Below are positions 39,528 through 48,609 of a stretch of 64,000 bases of DNA, piece after piece. The notes beneath the pieces were generated by a model. The model ran no database searches. It was not told where the DNA came from and saw only the letters and a list, made by a program, of their open reading frames with translations. This DNA comes from Ardenticatenaceae bacterium. GTDB lineage: Bacteria; Chloroflexota; Anaerolineae; Promineifilales; Promineifilaceae. A program made the translations under genes and the position numbers. The number at the start of each line of letters is the position of its first letter. Positions within the stretch are counted from its first letter, which is position 1. The DNA lies in NCBI GenBank assembly GCA_020634375.1, contig JACKBX010000006.1, positions 124,001 to 188,000 of the forward strand. Direction: 5' to 3'.

Positions 39528-40976
39528 ATGTCGGAATATGGAACTGAAGTGGGAAAGAAAAACCGTAACTGGTTAGCGATTGGGGCCGGGACGTTGGCGG
39601 CGCTGTTTGTATGTGTGTGTGTGGGCGTGGCTGGCTTTGCGCTGGGTAGTTTTGTTGTTGGGCGTGATTCCGCAGCTAATTCTGAGCCGGGGCAAGCGGT
39701 GGAGGGTGTGGTGGTCTATGAAGAAACGGCCGTTTCCCCCGAAAACACGGAGCCAGCCATCACCAACGACGACACAGAACCAGCGGAGAGCGCGGAAGAT
39801 GCTACTGGGCAGGCTGGCGACAATGTAAGCAGTGCGCCAACACTGGAACCAGGAACGGAAACGGCCGTGCCTCAGGCCCAGGAACAACCCACCGAACCTT
39901 ACACCGACATCGAGAAAGCAGACCTGGAGTTGCTTTACGAAGTTTGGAACCTTGTCGAAGATCGTTTCGATGGCACACTGCCACCAGAAGAAGCCCTAAT
40001 CAACGCGCTTGTTAGCGGTTCCCTGGACACGTTAGATGACCCATATACCCGCTACATCACCCCAGATGTGGCGGCTCGTATGCGCGAAGACATGGGTGGT
40101 TCTGTTTCCGGCATTGGCGCGTTTGTGCAAGAAAACGAAGATGGACTCGTCGAGATTGTCACTCCCATCAAAGATCAGCCTGCCGATTTAGCCGGGTTGC
40201 AGCCTGGCGACATTGTCATCGGCGTGGATGGACAAAATGTCATAGGCATGAGCTTCGATGAAGTGCTGCTCATGGTACGCGGCCCAGAAGGGACTGACGT
40301 AACCCTGGAAATCGTGCGTGCGGACGAGGAAGAACCCATTTTCTTCACCATCACACGCACGCGCTTTGAAGTGCCTGTCGTAGAAGCGGAAATGCTGCCT
40401 GATAACATCGCTTACATCTCGCTCCTGGAGTTTAATCAGGTGGCGGCGGAACGGATGATGGCCGAATTAAGCGTTTTGCTGGCGCAAAACCCCAACGGTT
40501 TGATTTTAGATTTGCGCAATAATCCCGGTGGTTTTCTCAACCAATCCATTGAAATTGCCGATTTCTTCCTGCCGGAGTCGGTGGTGCTGTTGGAGCGTAA
40601 TAACCAGGGGTTGGATGAGACATTCACGGCGGAGACTGGTGATTTTGCAGAAAAGATACCGATGGTTGTCTTGATCAATCAAGGCAGCGCTAGCGCCTCG
40701 GAAATTGTGGCAGGCGCGTTGCGAGATAACGGCCGTGCAACCCTCATTGGCGAAACCTCCTTTGGCAAAGGCTCCGTGCAGCAAGTTTACACCCTTTCCA
40801 ATGGTGGCGAACTGCGTGTGACCATTGCTCGTTGGTACACACCGGACAACATCAGCATCAGCGACAACGGCATCACCCCCGACATCGAGGTGGAAATGCC
40901 GCTAGATGTAGAATTTGGCAGCGATGAGGATGTGCAATTGCAGCGAGCGATTGAATACCTACAAAATGGACAATAG
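39528..40976 (+). CDS. S41 C-terminal processing protease (CtpA-like), copy 2
   Basis: About 482 residues. Cytoplasmic basic start, one membrane helix (~17-42), an acidic Glu/Thr-rich spacer (~55-125), PDZ (~190-275) and the S41 core with Asn-Gln-Gly-Ser-Ala-Ser-Ala-Ser-Glu and Ser-Phe-Gly-Lys-Gly-Ser-Val-Gln. Start chosen at ATG 39528 (AGAGG six bases upstream); 39525 is equally in frame. The acidic spacer is absent from copy 1, so the two proteases may sit at different distances from the membrane. Three ACGGCCGT copies, two of them in the spacer. Confidence 0.95.
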   Translation: MSEYGTEVGKKNRNWLAIGAGTLAALFVCVCVGVAGFALGSFVVGRDSAANSEPGQAVEGVVVYEETAVSPENTEPAITNDDTEPAESAEDATGQAGDNVSSAPTLEPGTETAVPQAQEQPTEPYTDIEKADLELLYEVWNLVEDRFDGTLPPEEALINALVSGSLDTLDDPYTRYITPDVAARMREDMGGSVSGIGAFVQENEDGLVEIVTPIKDQPADLAGLQPGDIVIGVDGQNVIGMSFDEVLLMVRGPEGTDVTLEIVRADEEEPIFFTITRTRFEVPVVEAEMLPDNIAYISLLEFNQVAAERMMAELSVLLAQNPNGLILDLRNNPGGFLNQSIEIADFFLPESVVLLERNNQGLDETFTAETGDFAEKIPMVVLINQGSASASEIVAGALRDNGRATLIGETSFGKGSVQQVYTLSNGGELRVTIARWYTPDNISISDNGITPDIEVEMPLDVEFGSDEDVQLQRAIEYLQNGQ

Positions 40977-40977
40977 C

Positions 40978-41034
40978 CGTGAAGCACCATGCGTGAAACA
41001 TGTTTTTCACGTTTCACACATCACGTTTCACGCC
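40978..41034. repeat. Inverted repeat of the 'cgtgaaacgtg' family
   Basis: GCGTGAAACATG faces TTTTTCACGTTTCACACATC and ACGTTTCACGCC, between the second S41 gene and smpB. Confidence 0.8.
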
Positions 41035-41041
41035 AACAACT

Positions 41042-41518
41042 ATGGCTAAGACACAAGGTCAAGACGGCATCAGCATCGTCGCCAAAAACCGCCGCGCCCG
41101 GCACGATTATGAACTGCTGGAATTATTTGAAGCAGGCATGGTGTTGACGGGTACGGAAATCAAATCGGTTCGCGCTCATCGCGTTAGCTTGCAGCGCAGT
41201 TTTGTGCAGGAGCGCGGCAATGAATTGTTTCTTGTAGAGGCGAATATTGCTCAATATGAGCACGGCAACCGCGAAAACCACGAACCCACACGGTCACGTA
41301 AACTGCTGCTGCATCGGCGGCAAATTAACAGGTTGATTACGGCCGTACAGCAAAAAGGCCTCACCCTCATTCCTACACGCATGTATTTGAAAAACGGCTG
41401 TGCAAAATTAGAATTTGCCCTGGCGCGAGGCAAACACAAATACGACAAACGGCAAGACGTAGCCAAACGCGACGACCAACGCCGTGTCGAACGCGCCCTC
41501 CGCGAAAAATACCGATAG
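41042..41518 (+). CDS. smpB: SsrA-binding protein SmpB
   Basis: 158 residues. It binds tmRNA and brings it to stalled ribosomes for trans-translation. Family pattern: Ile-Val-Ala-Lys-Asn-Arg-Arg-Ala-Arg-His-Asp-Tyr, Gly-Thr-Glu-Ile-Lys-Ser-Val-Arg, Gln-Tyr-Glu-His-Gly-Asn-Arg-Glu-Asn-His and the basic tail Gly-Lys-His-Lys-Tyr-Asp-Lys-Arg. Start at ATG 41042; upstream in-frame codons lie in a repeat. No tmRNA gene was found beside it. A terminator follows at 41554. Confidence 0.97.
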   Translation: MAKTQGQDGISIVAKNRRARHDYELLELFEAGMVLTGTEIKSVRAHRVSLQRSFVQERGNELFLVEANIAQYEHGNRENHEPTRSRKLLLHRRQINRLITAVQQKGLTLIPTRMYLKNGCAKLEFALARGKHKYDKRQDVAKRDDQRRVERALREKYR

Positions 41519-41553
41519 TTGGCAACTATTTACCCATCCTCGATCAAAACCAT

Positions 41554-41590
41554 AACAGGGTCAGCCTCCAGGCGGGGCTGACCCTGTTTT
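41554..41590 (+). terminator. Rho-independent terminator of smpB
   Basis: ACAGGGTCAGCC (41555-41566) pairs with GGCTGACCCTGT (41576-41587), then a T run. Confidence 0.95.
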
Positions 41591-41604
41591 ATGCGGCAAA
41601 GGGG

Positions 41605-41665
41605 TTACAAGTGACAGGTTCCATGATACATTTATAAGCACCTGAAACTTGCAACCTGTAACTTT
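41605..41665. repeat. Word repeat 'acaagtgacaggtt ... aacttgcaacctgtaac'
   Basis: GTTACAAGTGACAGGTT faces AACTTGCAACCTGTAACTT, an imperfect hairpin just before the dikinase gene. A related unit is at 48542-48604. Confidence 0.8.
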
Positions 41666-41682
41666 TTTCAAGGAACTTGTTT

Positions 41683-44343
41683 ATGACCACGCTTCCCATT
41701 CTCCCCTTCAATTCTTCTCAGGCACAACTTAACAATGTCGGCGGCAAAGGCGCCAATCTGGCGAAATTGGCACAATGGGGCTTTCCTGTGCCAGGCGGCT
41801 TTCTAATTACCACCGCTGCTTACCGCGCCTTTGTGCAAAACCATCACTTGCAAGAGGCCATCGACCACGCCTTGCGGGACTTGGAGTTGGATAATCCGAC
41901 CGCTTTGCAAAACGCATCAGCAGCCATCCGCGCCCAATTTGCAGCCAGCGCAATGAGCGTTGAACTGGCACAGGCCATTGAGCAGGCTTATGCCGCGCTG
42001 GAAGGTGGGCCGGTAGCTGTGCGCTCTTCTGCCACCGCCGAAGACTTGCCTGACCTGTCCTTTGCCGGGCAGCAGGATACCTACCTCAACATCGTCGGCG
42101 TGGAGGCATTGCACAAAGCGGTGGTAGACTGCTGGGGCAGTTTGTGGACGGCGCGGGCCATTGGCTACCGCACGCGCAATGGCATTGACCATGATGATGT
42201 AGCGCTGGCGGTGGTGGTGCAGCAAATGGTTCCCAGCGAGGCGTCTGGCGTGCTGTTCACGGCGAATCCGCTGAATGGCACGCGCACGGAGATGGTAATT
42301 GATGCCACGTTGGGGTTGGGTGAAGCGTTGGTGTCAGGACAGGTGGAGCCGGACCAGTATGTGGTGGATGGGAACGGCCGTATCCTGCACAAAACCCTTG
42401 GCGCAAAAGCACTTGCCATTGTGGGGCAAGCTGGCGGTGGCACACAAACCATCAGCGCCGACGCCGCACAACAGCAAGCCATCCCTGATGCGGTGATTGC
42501 CGAATTAGCACAGTTGGGGCGGCAGGTGGCCGACCGTTACCAGTTTCCGCAAGATATTGAGTGGGGCTGGGCGGATGGCAAACTGCATTTGTTACAATCG
42601 CGCCCCATCACCTCGCTCTATCCGTTGATTGAAGGGCTGCCGGTGGACGGGCCACTGCAAATGTTGTTCTCTTTTGCCGCTGTGCAGGGCGTGATGGAGC
42701 CAATTACCCCGCTGGGGCAGGGCACGCTCAAGGCGATGATGGCCGGGCTGGCGACCTCGTTTGGTCTGCCGCGCACAGCCGAAACGCAGCGTGTGGCCTA
42801 CATCGCCGGTGAGCGCATGTTCGTGAACATCACGACGCTGATGCGCCACCCGATAGGGCGCAAGCTGGCGCGTGGGTTTTTGCGCTTTATAGATTCGGGT
42901 GTGGTGCAGGGCATTGAGGCGCTTTGGGATGATCCGCGCTTGCTGCCGCAGCGCCACTGGTTCCGTCTGCACACATTTGTGCTGATTGCTCGTTTCTTTC
43001 GACCGATTATGCATCATTTCATTCGCGCTTTGCGCCATCCACACAAGCGACGGGCGCTTGCGCTACAAAAATCTGATGTAGCTTTGACGGATTGGGCGAT
43101 GCGCTTGCGGCGGGCGACGACATTGGCGGAAGTGTTGGATGTGTATGATGTGATTACGGCCGTTAGTTTTGGATCATTATTTCCCACGCTGCTGCCGTTG
43201 ATTATGGGCGGCATGTCCATGCTGACGCTGCTGACGAAGTTGGCGCAGGGGGTGGGGATGAATGCGCTGGCGCTGACGCGGGGGCTGCCGCACAATGTGA
43301 CGACGGAGATGGATTTGCGGTTGTGGGGCGCGGCGCAAGCCATTGCTGCGGATGAGGCGTCGCGGGCGGCATTTGAAACGCAGGCTGCGGCGGCGCTGGC
43401 AGAGGCTTTTTTGCGGGGGGAACTGCCGGGTGTGGCGCAAACGGCCGTCTCCCAATTCCTGGATGACTACGGGATGCGCGGGGTGGGCGAGATTGATCTG
43501 GGTCGGCCACGCTGGCGCGAGACGCCGCAGCCGGTGATGGAAACGCTGCGCAGCTACTTGCATATTCCTGCGGCGCAGGCCCCGGATATGATGTTTGCAG
43601 AGGGGGCAAAGGGGGCGGAAACGGCCGTTGCCGAACTGGTAAAGGCGCTGCGGCATACGCGGCGCGGCTGGCTGAAGGCACGCCTTGCCCGCTTTGCCGC
43701 CAGCCGGATGCGTGCCCTGGCCGGGATGCGCGAAACGCCAAAATTTGTGGTGATTCGCCTATTTGGTTTCATCCGTGCTGCGCTGTTGGAACAGGGGGCG
43801 CAGTTGGCTGCGCAGGGGGTGCTATCCCGCGCTGATGATGTCAATTTCCTGACGCCAGCCGAGCTGCGGCGAATTGCGGAGGGGGAAGTGGCGGGATGGA
43901 CGGCCGTTGTGCAGGAACGTCGCGCTGCCAATGCCCGCGAACTCAAGCGGCGGCAAATTCCGCGCTTGATGCTCAGTGATGGGCACGCTTTTTACGATGG
44001 CATGGGTGCAGGCGCAGAAGGCGACCTGGTGGGCAGTCCTGTCTCACCGGGTGTGGTGGAAGGGCGCGTGCGTGTGGTACTGTCCCCCAATGGGGCACAG
44101 CTTGCGCCTGGTGAGATTCTGGTTTGCCCGGCCACGGACCCGGCATGGACGCCATTGTTTCTCGCGGCGGGGGGCCTGGTGATGGAAGTGGGTGGCATGA
44201 TGACACACGGTTCGGTTGTGGCCCGGGAATATGGCATTCCCGCCGTCGTTAGTGTGCACGAGGCAACGACGCGCTTACAAACCGGACAACTCATTCGTGT
44301 CGATGGCTCGGCAGGCACGATAGTAATTTTGAATGGCGAATGA
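41683..44343 (+). CDS. Rifampicin phosphotransferase-like / PEP-synthase-like dikinase
   Basis: 886 residues. N-terminal ATP-grasp domain (~1-315: Val-Gly-Gly-Lys-Gly-Ala-Asn-Leu, Val-Arg-Ser-Ser-Ala-Thr-Ala-Glu-Asp), a helical middle domain (~325-770), and a C-terminal swivelling His domain (Glu-Val-Gly-Gly-Met-Met-Thr-His842-Gly-Ser-Val-Val-Ala-Arg-Glu-Tyr-Gly-Ile-Pro-Ala). The order ATP-grasp, middle, His with no PEP-binding barrel is that of rifampicin phosphotransferase rather than PEP synthase. Start at ATG 41683 with AAGGA upstream. Whether rifamycins are the true substrate cannot be told; many environmental relatives are uncharacterised. Five ACGGCCGT copies. Confidence 0.88.
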   Translation: MTTLPILPFNSSQAQLNNVGGKGANLAKLAQWGFPVPGGFLITTAAYRAFVQNHHLQEAIDHALRDLELDNPTALQNASAAIRAQFAASAMSVELAQAIEQAYAALEGGPVAVRSSATAEDLPDLSFAGQQDTYLNIVGVEALHKAVVDCWGSLWTARAIGYRTRNGIDHDDVALAVVVQQMVPSEASGVLFTANPLNGTRTEMVIDATLGLGEALVSGQVEPDQYVVDGNGRILHKTLGAKALAIVGQAGGGTQTISADAAQQQAIPDAVIAELAQLGRQVADRYQFPQDIEWGWADGKLHLLQSRPITSLYPLIEGLPVDGPLQMLFSFAAVQGVMEPITPLGQGTLKAMMAGLATSFGLPRTAETQRVAYIAGERMFVNITTLMRHPIGRKLARGFLRFIDSGVVQGIEALWDDPRLLPQRHWFRLHTFVLIARFFRPIMHHFIRALRHPHKRRALALQKSDVALTDWAMRLRRATTLAEVLDVYDVITAVSFGSLFPTLLPLIMGGMSMLTLLTKLAQGVGMNALALTRGLPHNVTTEMDLRLWGAAQAIAADEASRAAFETQAAAALAEAFLRGELPGVAQTAVSQFLDDYGMRGVGEIDLGRPRWRETPQPVMETLRSYLHIPAAQAPDMMFAEGAKGAETAVAELVKALRHTRRGWLKARLARFAASRMRALAGMRETPKFVVIRLFGFIRAALLEQGAQLAAQGVLSRADDVNFLTPAELRRIAEGEVAGWTAVVQERRAANARELKRRQIPRLMLSDGHAFYDGMGAGAEGDLVGSPVSPGVVEGRVRVVLSPNGAQLAPGEILVCPATDPAWTPLFLAAGGLVMEVGGMMTHGSVVAREYGIPAVVSVHEATTRLQTGQLIRVDGSAGTIVILNGE

Positions 44344-44395
44344 TGAATGATGAATTAGCCTCTTCTTTTTCTGCATCCATCATTTACCATTCCGC
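44340..44395. repeat. Inverted word repeat 'gaatgatgaatgatgaa / catcatttaccatt'
   Basis: GCGAATGATGAATGATGAAT faces CATCCATCATTTACCATTCC. It starts at the stop codon of the dikinase gene. Confidence 0.8.
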
Positions 44396-44412
44396 CTTTA
44401 TAATTCCCTTTC

Positions 44413-45309
44413 ATGGCTTCCATTGCAATCAGCAAACCAACCCAGGCATGGGCCGCTGTGGCATTAGTTACAGTGGCAGCCACAACCACCCCCATTTTCA
44501 TTCGCTTTGCTCAAGCTGAAGGTGTCCCTTCACTTTCCATTGTGACCTTGCGTTTGATAGTGGGAACCCTGGTTTTGGCTCCCTTTGTCTGGCAGCGTCA
44601 CGCCGCAGCTCTGAAAACCCTATCCTACCAGGATTGGTTGTGGGCATTAACGGCAGGTGCGTTTCACGCATTTGGCCTCTTCCTCCTTTTCTTCGCATTG
44701 GAAAACACGAGCATCTTGGTGTCGAGCGTACTGCGGCGCACTTCTCCATTGTGGACGATTATTCTGGAAATTGTCGTATTACACGCGGCATTTTCGCGGC
44801 GAGTGTGGTGGGGATTGACCCTGACATTGGTCGGCAGCGCTGTTGTGGCTTTGGGTGGCGCTGCTGCTTTTGAGGTAGGGCAGCGCCCCTATTTTGGCGC
44901 GGGTCTCTCGCTGCTCAATGCCGTGACCATTAGCTGCTACCTGATCATTGGGCGCAAGCTGCGAGATAAACTTCCTTTTTTGGCTTATACCTGGGTGTTG
45001 TTTGCGGCAGCGACGGTGGTCGCGGTCGTTTTTCTTATTTTCACTCGCACGTCGCTGCTGGGATACTCAGCGCACGGGTATTTGTGGGTGCTGGTAATTA
45101 CCCTTGTTGCTCAATTGGCGGGGCATTTGCCTATTAATTTCGCCATCCGCCACTTTCCGGCAACGTACCTCTCTGTCCTGATGCAGTTTTCGGTTGCTGC
45201 GTCAGCGGTAATGGCTGTGGTTTATTTCCACGAAATCCCTACCTGGTTGCAAATTAGCGGCAGTGGCATCATCGTTTTGGGGGTGTGGATGGTAACGAGG
45301 AAGCAATAG
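44413..45309 (+). CDS. EamA/DMT-superfamily transporter
   Basis: 298 residues, ten predicted membrane helices in two EamA repeats (~10-150 and ~160-298). It has no motif that shows the substrate; relatives export amino acids or other metabolites. No obvious ribosome-binding site precedes the ATG at 44413. It ends 33 bases before the convergent end of the next minus-strand gene, with a shared palindrome in the gap. It has no ACGGCCGT copy. Confidence 0.9.
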   Translation: MASIAISKPTQAWAAVALVTVAATTTPIFIRFAQAEGVPSLSIVTLRLIVGTLVLAPFVWQRHAAALKTLSYQDWLWALTAGAFHAFGLFLLFFALENTSILVSSVLRRTSPLWTIILEIVVLHAAFSRRVWWGLTLTLVGSAVVALGGAAAFEVGQRPYFGAGLSLLNAVTISCYLIIGRKLRDKLPFLAYTWVLFAAATVVAVVFLIFTRTSLLGYSAHGYLWVLVITLVAQLAGHLPINFAIRHFPATYLSVLMQFSVAASAVMAVVYFHEIPTWLQISGSGIIVLGVWMVTRKQ

Positions 45310-45333
45310 GGGCGAACCAGCGATTCGCCCCTA
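45307..45333. repeat. Palindrome TAGGGGCGAA...TTCGCCCCTA between convergent genes
   Basis: AGGGGCGAA and TTCGCCCCT arms around a seven-base centre. It may end transcription from both sides though no long T run is present. Confidence 0.8.
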
Positions 45334-45341
45334 CATGATCG

Positions 45342-48300
45342 TTACAATTCGCGGTTGCGCATGGCGCGGAAGGCGGCGTAGACGTGGTCTTTGCGCTGCC
45401 CATCGTGGCGCACAATGCCGGCATTGCGCATCCAGTCTGACCAGGCAAACCAGATGATGACGGGAACCAGGTCTGTGTAACGCTGCTCGACGTGCTTGTA
45501 GACATCCTTAATGTAGTCGCCAATTTGCGGGTAGTTGGCGGGGCCAATTTCGCTGTCTGCGGCGACCCCAATTTCTGTGATCCAGAAGGGGATGTCGGGT
45601 ATCTGATTGCGGTACATCTCGAATGCTTCGCCAAGTGTGCCAAAGTGGCTGCCCCAATCGAAGGGGGCTTTGGTGGCGTAACGGCCGTAAGGATGCACCC
45701 CAATCGCGTCCACAGGCCAGGGGCCATTCAACGCTTGCTTGCATGCCTTCAGGTAATCAATGCCTTGCTGCGGCCCGGTTGCCAGCCCGCCAAAGACCAG
45801 TGGTGATTGTGGCGACTCGGCACGAATGGCGGCTGCCACTTTTTTCAACACTGTTGCAAACTGTGCCGGGGGCACAAAAACTGAGGCGGGATTGTTGGGC
45901 AAGTCGCCCTCATTCCAGATTTCGTAGGCTACTTTCTCGCCATAGCGACGGTAGCGTTTGGCAATCTGACTGGCAACGGCTGCCAGATCATCCCCGTAAC
46001 CACTCCAGTCATTGTTGCCTGCCCAGGGGGCGCGTCCCCACACCGTTTCCTGGTTTAGCACAATGAGTGAGTTCACACCCATTGCGTTGTATTTGCGCAC
46101 AATGGTGTCATATTGTGCAAATGCTTTTTGGATGTCGTCGCGCTCGGTGGGATTGTCGCGGGCGGCCAGTTTGAAGACGAAGCGTACCCACTCTAGCCCC
46201 TTGAGGTCGTCGTTGTCCATGGGGTTGCTGTTGGGTGCGTCGGGGTTGATGTTCATGCCGCGCTCTAGTTGGCTGATGGGGGTGGATGGCGGCTGTGTGG
46301 GCGGCGTGACGGGTTTGGTGCTGCGGTAGAAAATGGCGGAACGGATGGCATCGCGTAGGGGTTTGCCGGTACGGCCGTACCGATCACGCAATGACGCCTC
46401 TTGTGCTGGCAGCAGCCAGGGATCGTTGATGCGATAATCGTCGCCATCGCGCCCAACAATGAGCACCCAGTGCTGGTCGTTGTCTGAGTAGGGGGTGTCG
46501 CGGGTGAAGTCTACCAAGATGGTGACTGGGTTGCCCGCTGCTAGGCTGGCGTTGATGCGGTTGATCATATCTGGCGCACCGCCATCTACTTTGCCCATGT
46601 ATACGATGTCTTTGTAGACGTTGCTGAGGGCGTTCCACTTGGTCAAATAGCCGTTGAGGTAGCCGCCGTTGGTGATCATGGCGTGGTTGAATTGGGAGGG
46701 GTTGGTGGAACGGCCGTAAGTGGTTGCCACCATTGTAAAACAGGTCATCATGCAGCCCCATTCGCCAATGGTTTTGGGTGAACCGGGATGACCCAGCAGC
46801 TCGCTTGCCCACTGCGGATCGCGCTGCGACAGGGGTGTTGCCAACGATACCCCTGCTGGAGAAGGAACTTGAATGCGCACGTAAATGATTTCGCCAAAGG
46901 GGTTGCCGTTTTCATCTTTCATGCGGTAGTCGGAGAAGTGCATACCGGGGGCAGCGGGGGCGGTCATCTTAATGGAGATGTCTGCTTGTGCGCCGGGGGC
47001 GGTTGCAGGCAATGGCACGCTGATTTGCTGTGCCATGTTCGTGCCGCCGACAAATTCTAGTTTGAAGCCAGCGCCCCAAGGACGGGTTCCATTATTGCGT
47101 ACACGCCAGCTTTTGGTGAAGGTTTGCCCCGGTTCGATGTTGGTGTCGTCGGGGATGGTCAGGTCGGCTACAAATTTGCCGTCGCTGATGCCGGTGGTCG
47201 GCGCGGGTGCGGCCTCGGAGAGGATGCGCACGTACATGATGTCGCCGAAGAATTGGCCTTTATCATCTTGGAAGCGCCAATCGCTGAAGTAGGTTCCAGG
47301 TGTGGCGGGGGCGATCATGTCTACGGAGATGTTGGTTTGTGCGCCGGAAGCGGTGGCGGGCAGCGGTACGCTGGTGACGGTGTGCATTTTTGTGCCGCCA
47401 ACGTGGATGAGTTTGTAACCTGCGTCCCAGGGAGCACGGCCGTTATTTTCTACACCCCAGGTTTTGGTGAAGGTATCACCGGCTGTTATGGGCATGTCGT
47501 CAGGAATGGTTACGTCGCGGATGAAACGGCCGTTTGCAGTCACAGAACCGGCTGTCATTGTCGTCGGCGGCTGGACAATGGTCACGGGCGGGCGCGGCGG
47601 CGGTATTGTTTCCACCACATCTGGCACATCAAAACGGTGCTGTAATGTAAACTCCGTCACGGGCTGGATCAACTTTTGCGCAAGGTTGGCTATCCCGCCG
47701 AATTTTGGTCCCAAATACCAGATTGCTCCGCCTAAAATTTCCGGGTATTGCGCATACAATTCACCCACTTCGCGGATATGCGCGATAGCGACCTCTGGAA
47801 CGGGCACACGTTCGTGGGTCCAACCCCACTCCGTCATCAACACTTTTGGTCGTTTGATGTGATGTTTGTCACAGGTTGCAAACAGCTTTTGGAAACGGCC
47901 AACGTGATCGTTACGTAAAAACCAAATATTGTCTACCTTCAAGCTGTATTCGTGTAATGCTACAGACAATTGATTTGGATGCTGTTGGCATAATTCCAAG
48001 TATTGCAGCATACCATCCGTTTCCCAGGCTCCTTCATCCGGCGTGCCTGTAGAATAGCCAAAGGCTGAGAACTTGAAGCCATCAGCCATTGCCATTTGCC
48101 CGGTGAAAAAGGCAAATTTGCCAATCCAATCAGACTCCGACACTTCTTTGCGCAGTTCGTTGATGGTTTCTATCCAAACCAGTTTCGGGTCTAATTCAGA
48201 AGGTAAGTTATCACGATGCCATTGCCAATGATCTGCGGCGGCTGCTTCTGGCTCTTTGGTATAGTCTGGCACATCGGCTGCCCCGGACGGCGGTTGCCCA

Positions 48301-48521
48301 TGTGCACCAGGAATAGAGCGGCGAAAAACGAGCGTATGACCGATGTCGTTGTTGCCCCGCGCATAAATGAGCTGCTGGGCATCGAATAGGCCGGTCATGG
48401 AGTCGGCTGCTTTGATGAAAAAGGGGATGTTAGCCTGATCTAAAGTGCGTAGGTGTTCACCGATGCCTGAGGGGTTGCCGCCAATACTGGTGTGGAATCC
48501 AATCTTGTTAAATGCTTTCAA
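45342..48521 (-). CDS. Two GH-A-like barrels, two NBR1 FW domains and a C39-like peptidase domain in one protein
   Basis: 1059 residues, TTG start with GGAGG upstream. Parts in order: TIM-barrel-like domain (~1-300; candidate acid/base Glu122 in Ile-Asn-Glu, nucleophile Glu231 in Met-Thr-Glu-Trp-Gly); FW Ig-like domains (~325-435 and ~445-552; Phe-Thr-Lys-x-Trp...Asn-Asn-Gly...Pro-Trp); papain/C39-like domain (~555-735; Glu-Trp-Gly-Cys590-Met-Met-Thr, His684-Trp-Val-Leu-Ile-Val, Asn-Asp-Pro-Trp); second barrel (~750-1059; Trp-Asn-Glu871, Thr-Glu983-Ile-Gly). No signal peptide or membrane helix. The substrates are unknown. A chitosanase-like FW protein lies next to it. The combination is unusual. 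Confidence 0.83.
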   Translation of the reverse strand: MKAFNKIGFHTSIGGNPSGIGEHLRTLDQANIPFFIKAADSMTGLFDAQQLIYARGNNDIGHTLVFRRSIPGAHGQPPSGAADVPDYTKEPEAAAADHWQWHRDNLPSELDPKLVWIETINELRKEVSESDWIGKFAFFTGQMAMADGFKFSAFGYSTGTPDEGAWETDGMLQYLELCQQHPNQLSVALHEYSLKVDNIWFLRNDHVGRFQKLFATCDKHHIKRPKVLMTEWGWTHERVPVPEVAIAHIREVGELYAQYPEILGGAIWYLGPKFGGIANLAQKLIQPVTEFTLQHRFDVPDVVETIPPPRPPVTIVQPPTTMTAGSVTANGRFIRDVTIPDDMPITAGDTFTKTWGVENNGRAPWDAGYKLIHVGGTKMHTVTSVPLPATASGAQTNISVDMIAPATPGTYFSDWRFQDDKGQFFGDIMYVRILSEAAPAPTTGISDGKFVADLTIPDDTNIEPGQTFTKSWRVRNNGTRPWGAGFKLEFVGGTNMAQQISVPLPATAPGAQADISIKMTAPAAPGMHFSDYRMKDENGNPFGEIIYVRIQVPSPAGVSLATPLSQRDPQWASELLGHPGSPKTIGEWGCMMTCFTMVATTYGRSTNPSQFNHAMITNGGYLNGYLTKWNALSNVYKDIVYMGKVDGGAPDMINRINASLAAGNPVTILVDFTRDTPYSDNDQHWVLIVGRDGDDYRINDPWLLPAQEASLRDRYGRTGKPLRDAIRSAIFYRSTKPVTPPTQPPSTPISQLERGMNINPDAPNSNPMDNDDLKGLEWVRFVFKLAARDNPTERDDIQKAFAQYDTIVRKYNAMGVNSLIVLNQETVWGRAPWAGNNDWSGYGDDLAAVASQIAKRYRRYGEKVAYEIWNEGDLPNNPASVFVPPAQFATVLKKVAAAIRAESPQSPLVFGGLATGPQQGIDYLKACKQALNGPWPVDAIGVHPYGRYATKAPFDWGSHFGTLGEAFEMYRNQIPDIPFWITEIGVAADSEIGPANYPQIGDYIKDVYKHVEQRYTDLVPVIIWFAWSDWMRNAGIVRHDGQRKDHVYAAFRAMRNREL

Positions 48522-48541
48522 TGTACTACCTCCAATTTTTG

Positions 48542-48604
48542 GGGTACAAGTTTCAGGTTACGAGTTGCAGTCCGACGCAATCTGTCCCCGGTAACTTGTA
48601 ACAT
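48542..48604. repeat. Word repeat 'acaagtttcaggttac ... gtaacttgtaac'
   Basis: GTACAAGTTTCAGGTTACG faces CCGGTAACTTGTAAC. Related to 41605-41665. Confidence 0.75.
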
Positions 48605-48609
48605 AAGGG

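Noticed and set aside
46012..46329. 105-codon open frame on the plus strand
   Set aside because: Antisense to the large FW/glycosidase gene; no independent support.
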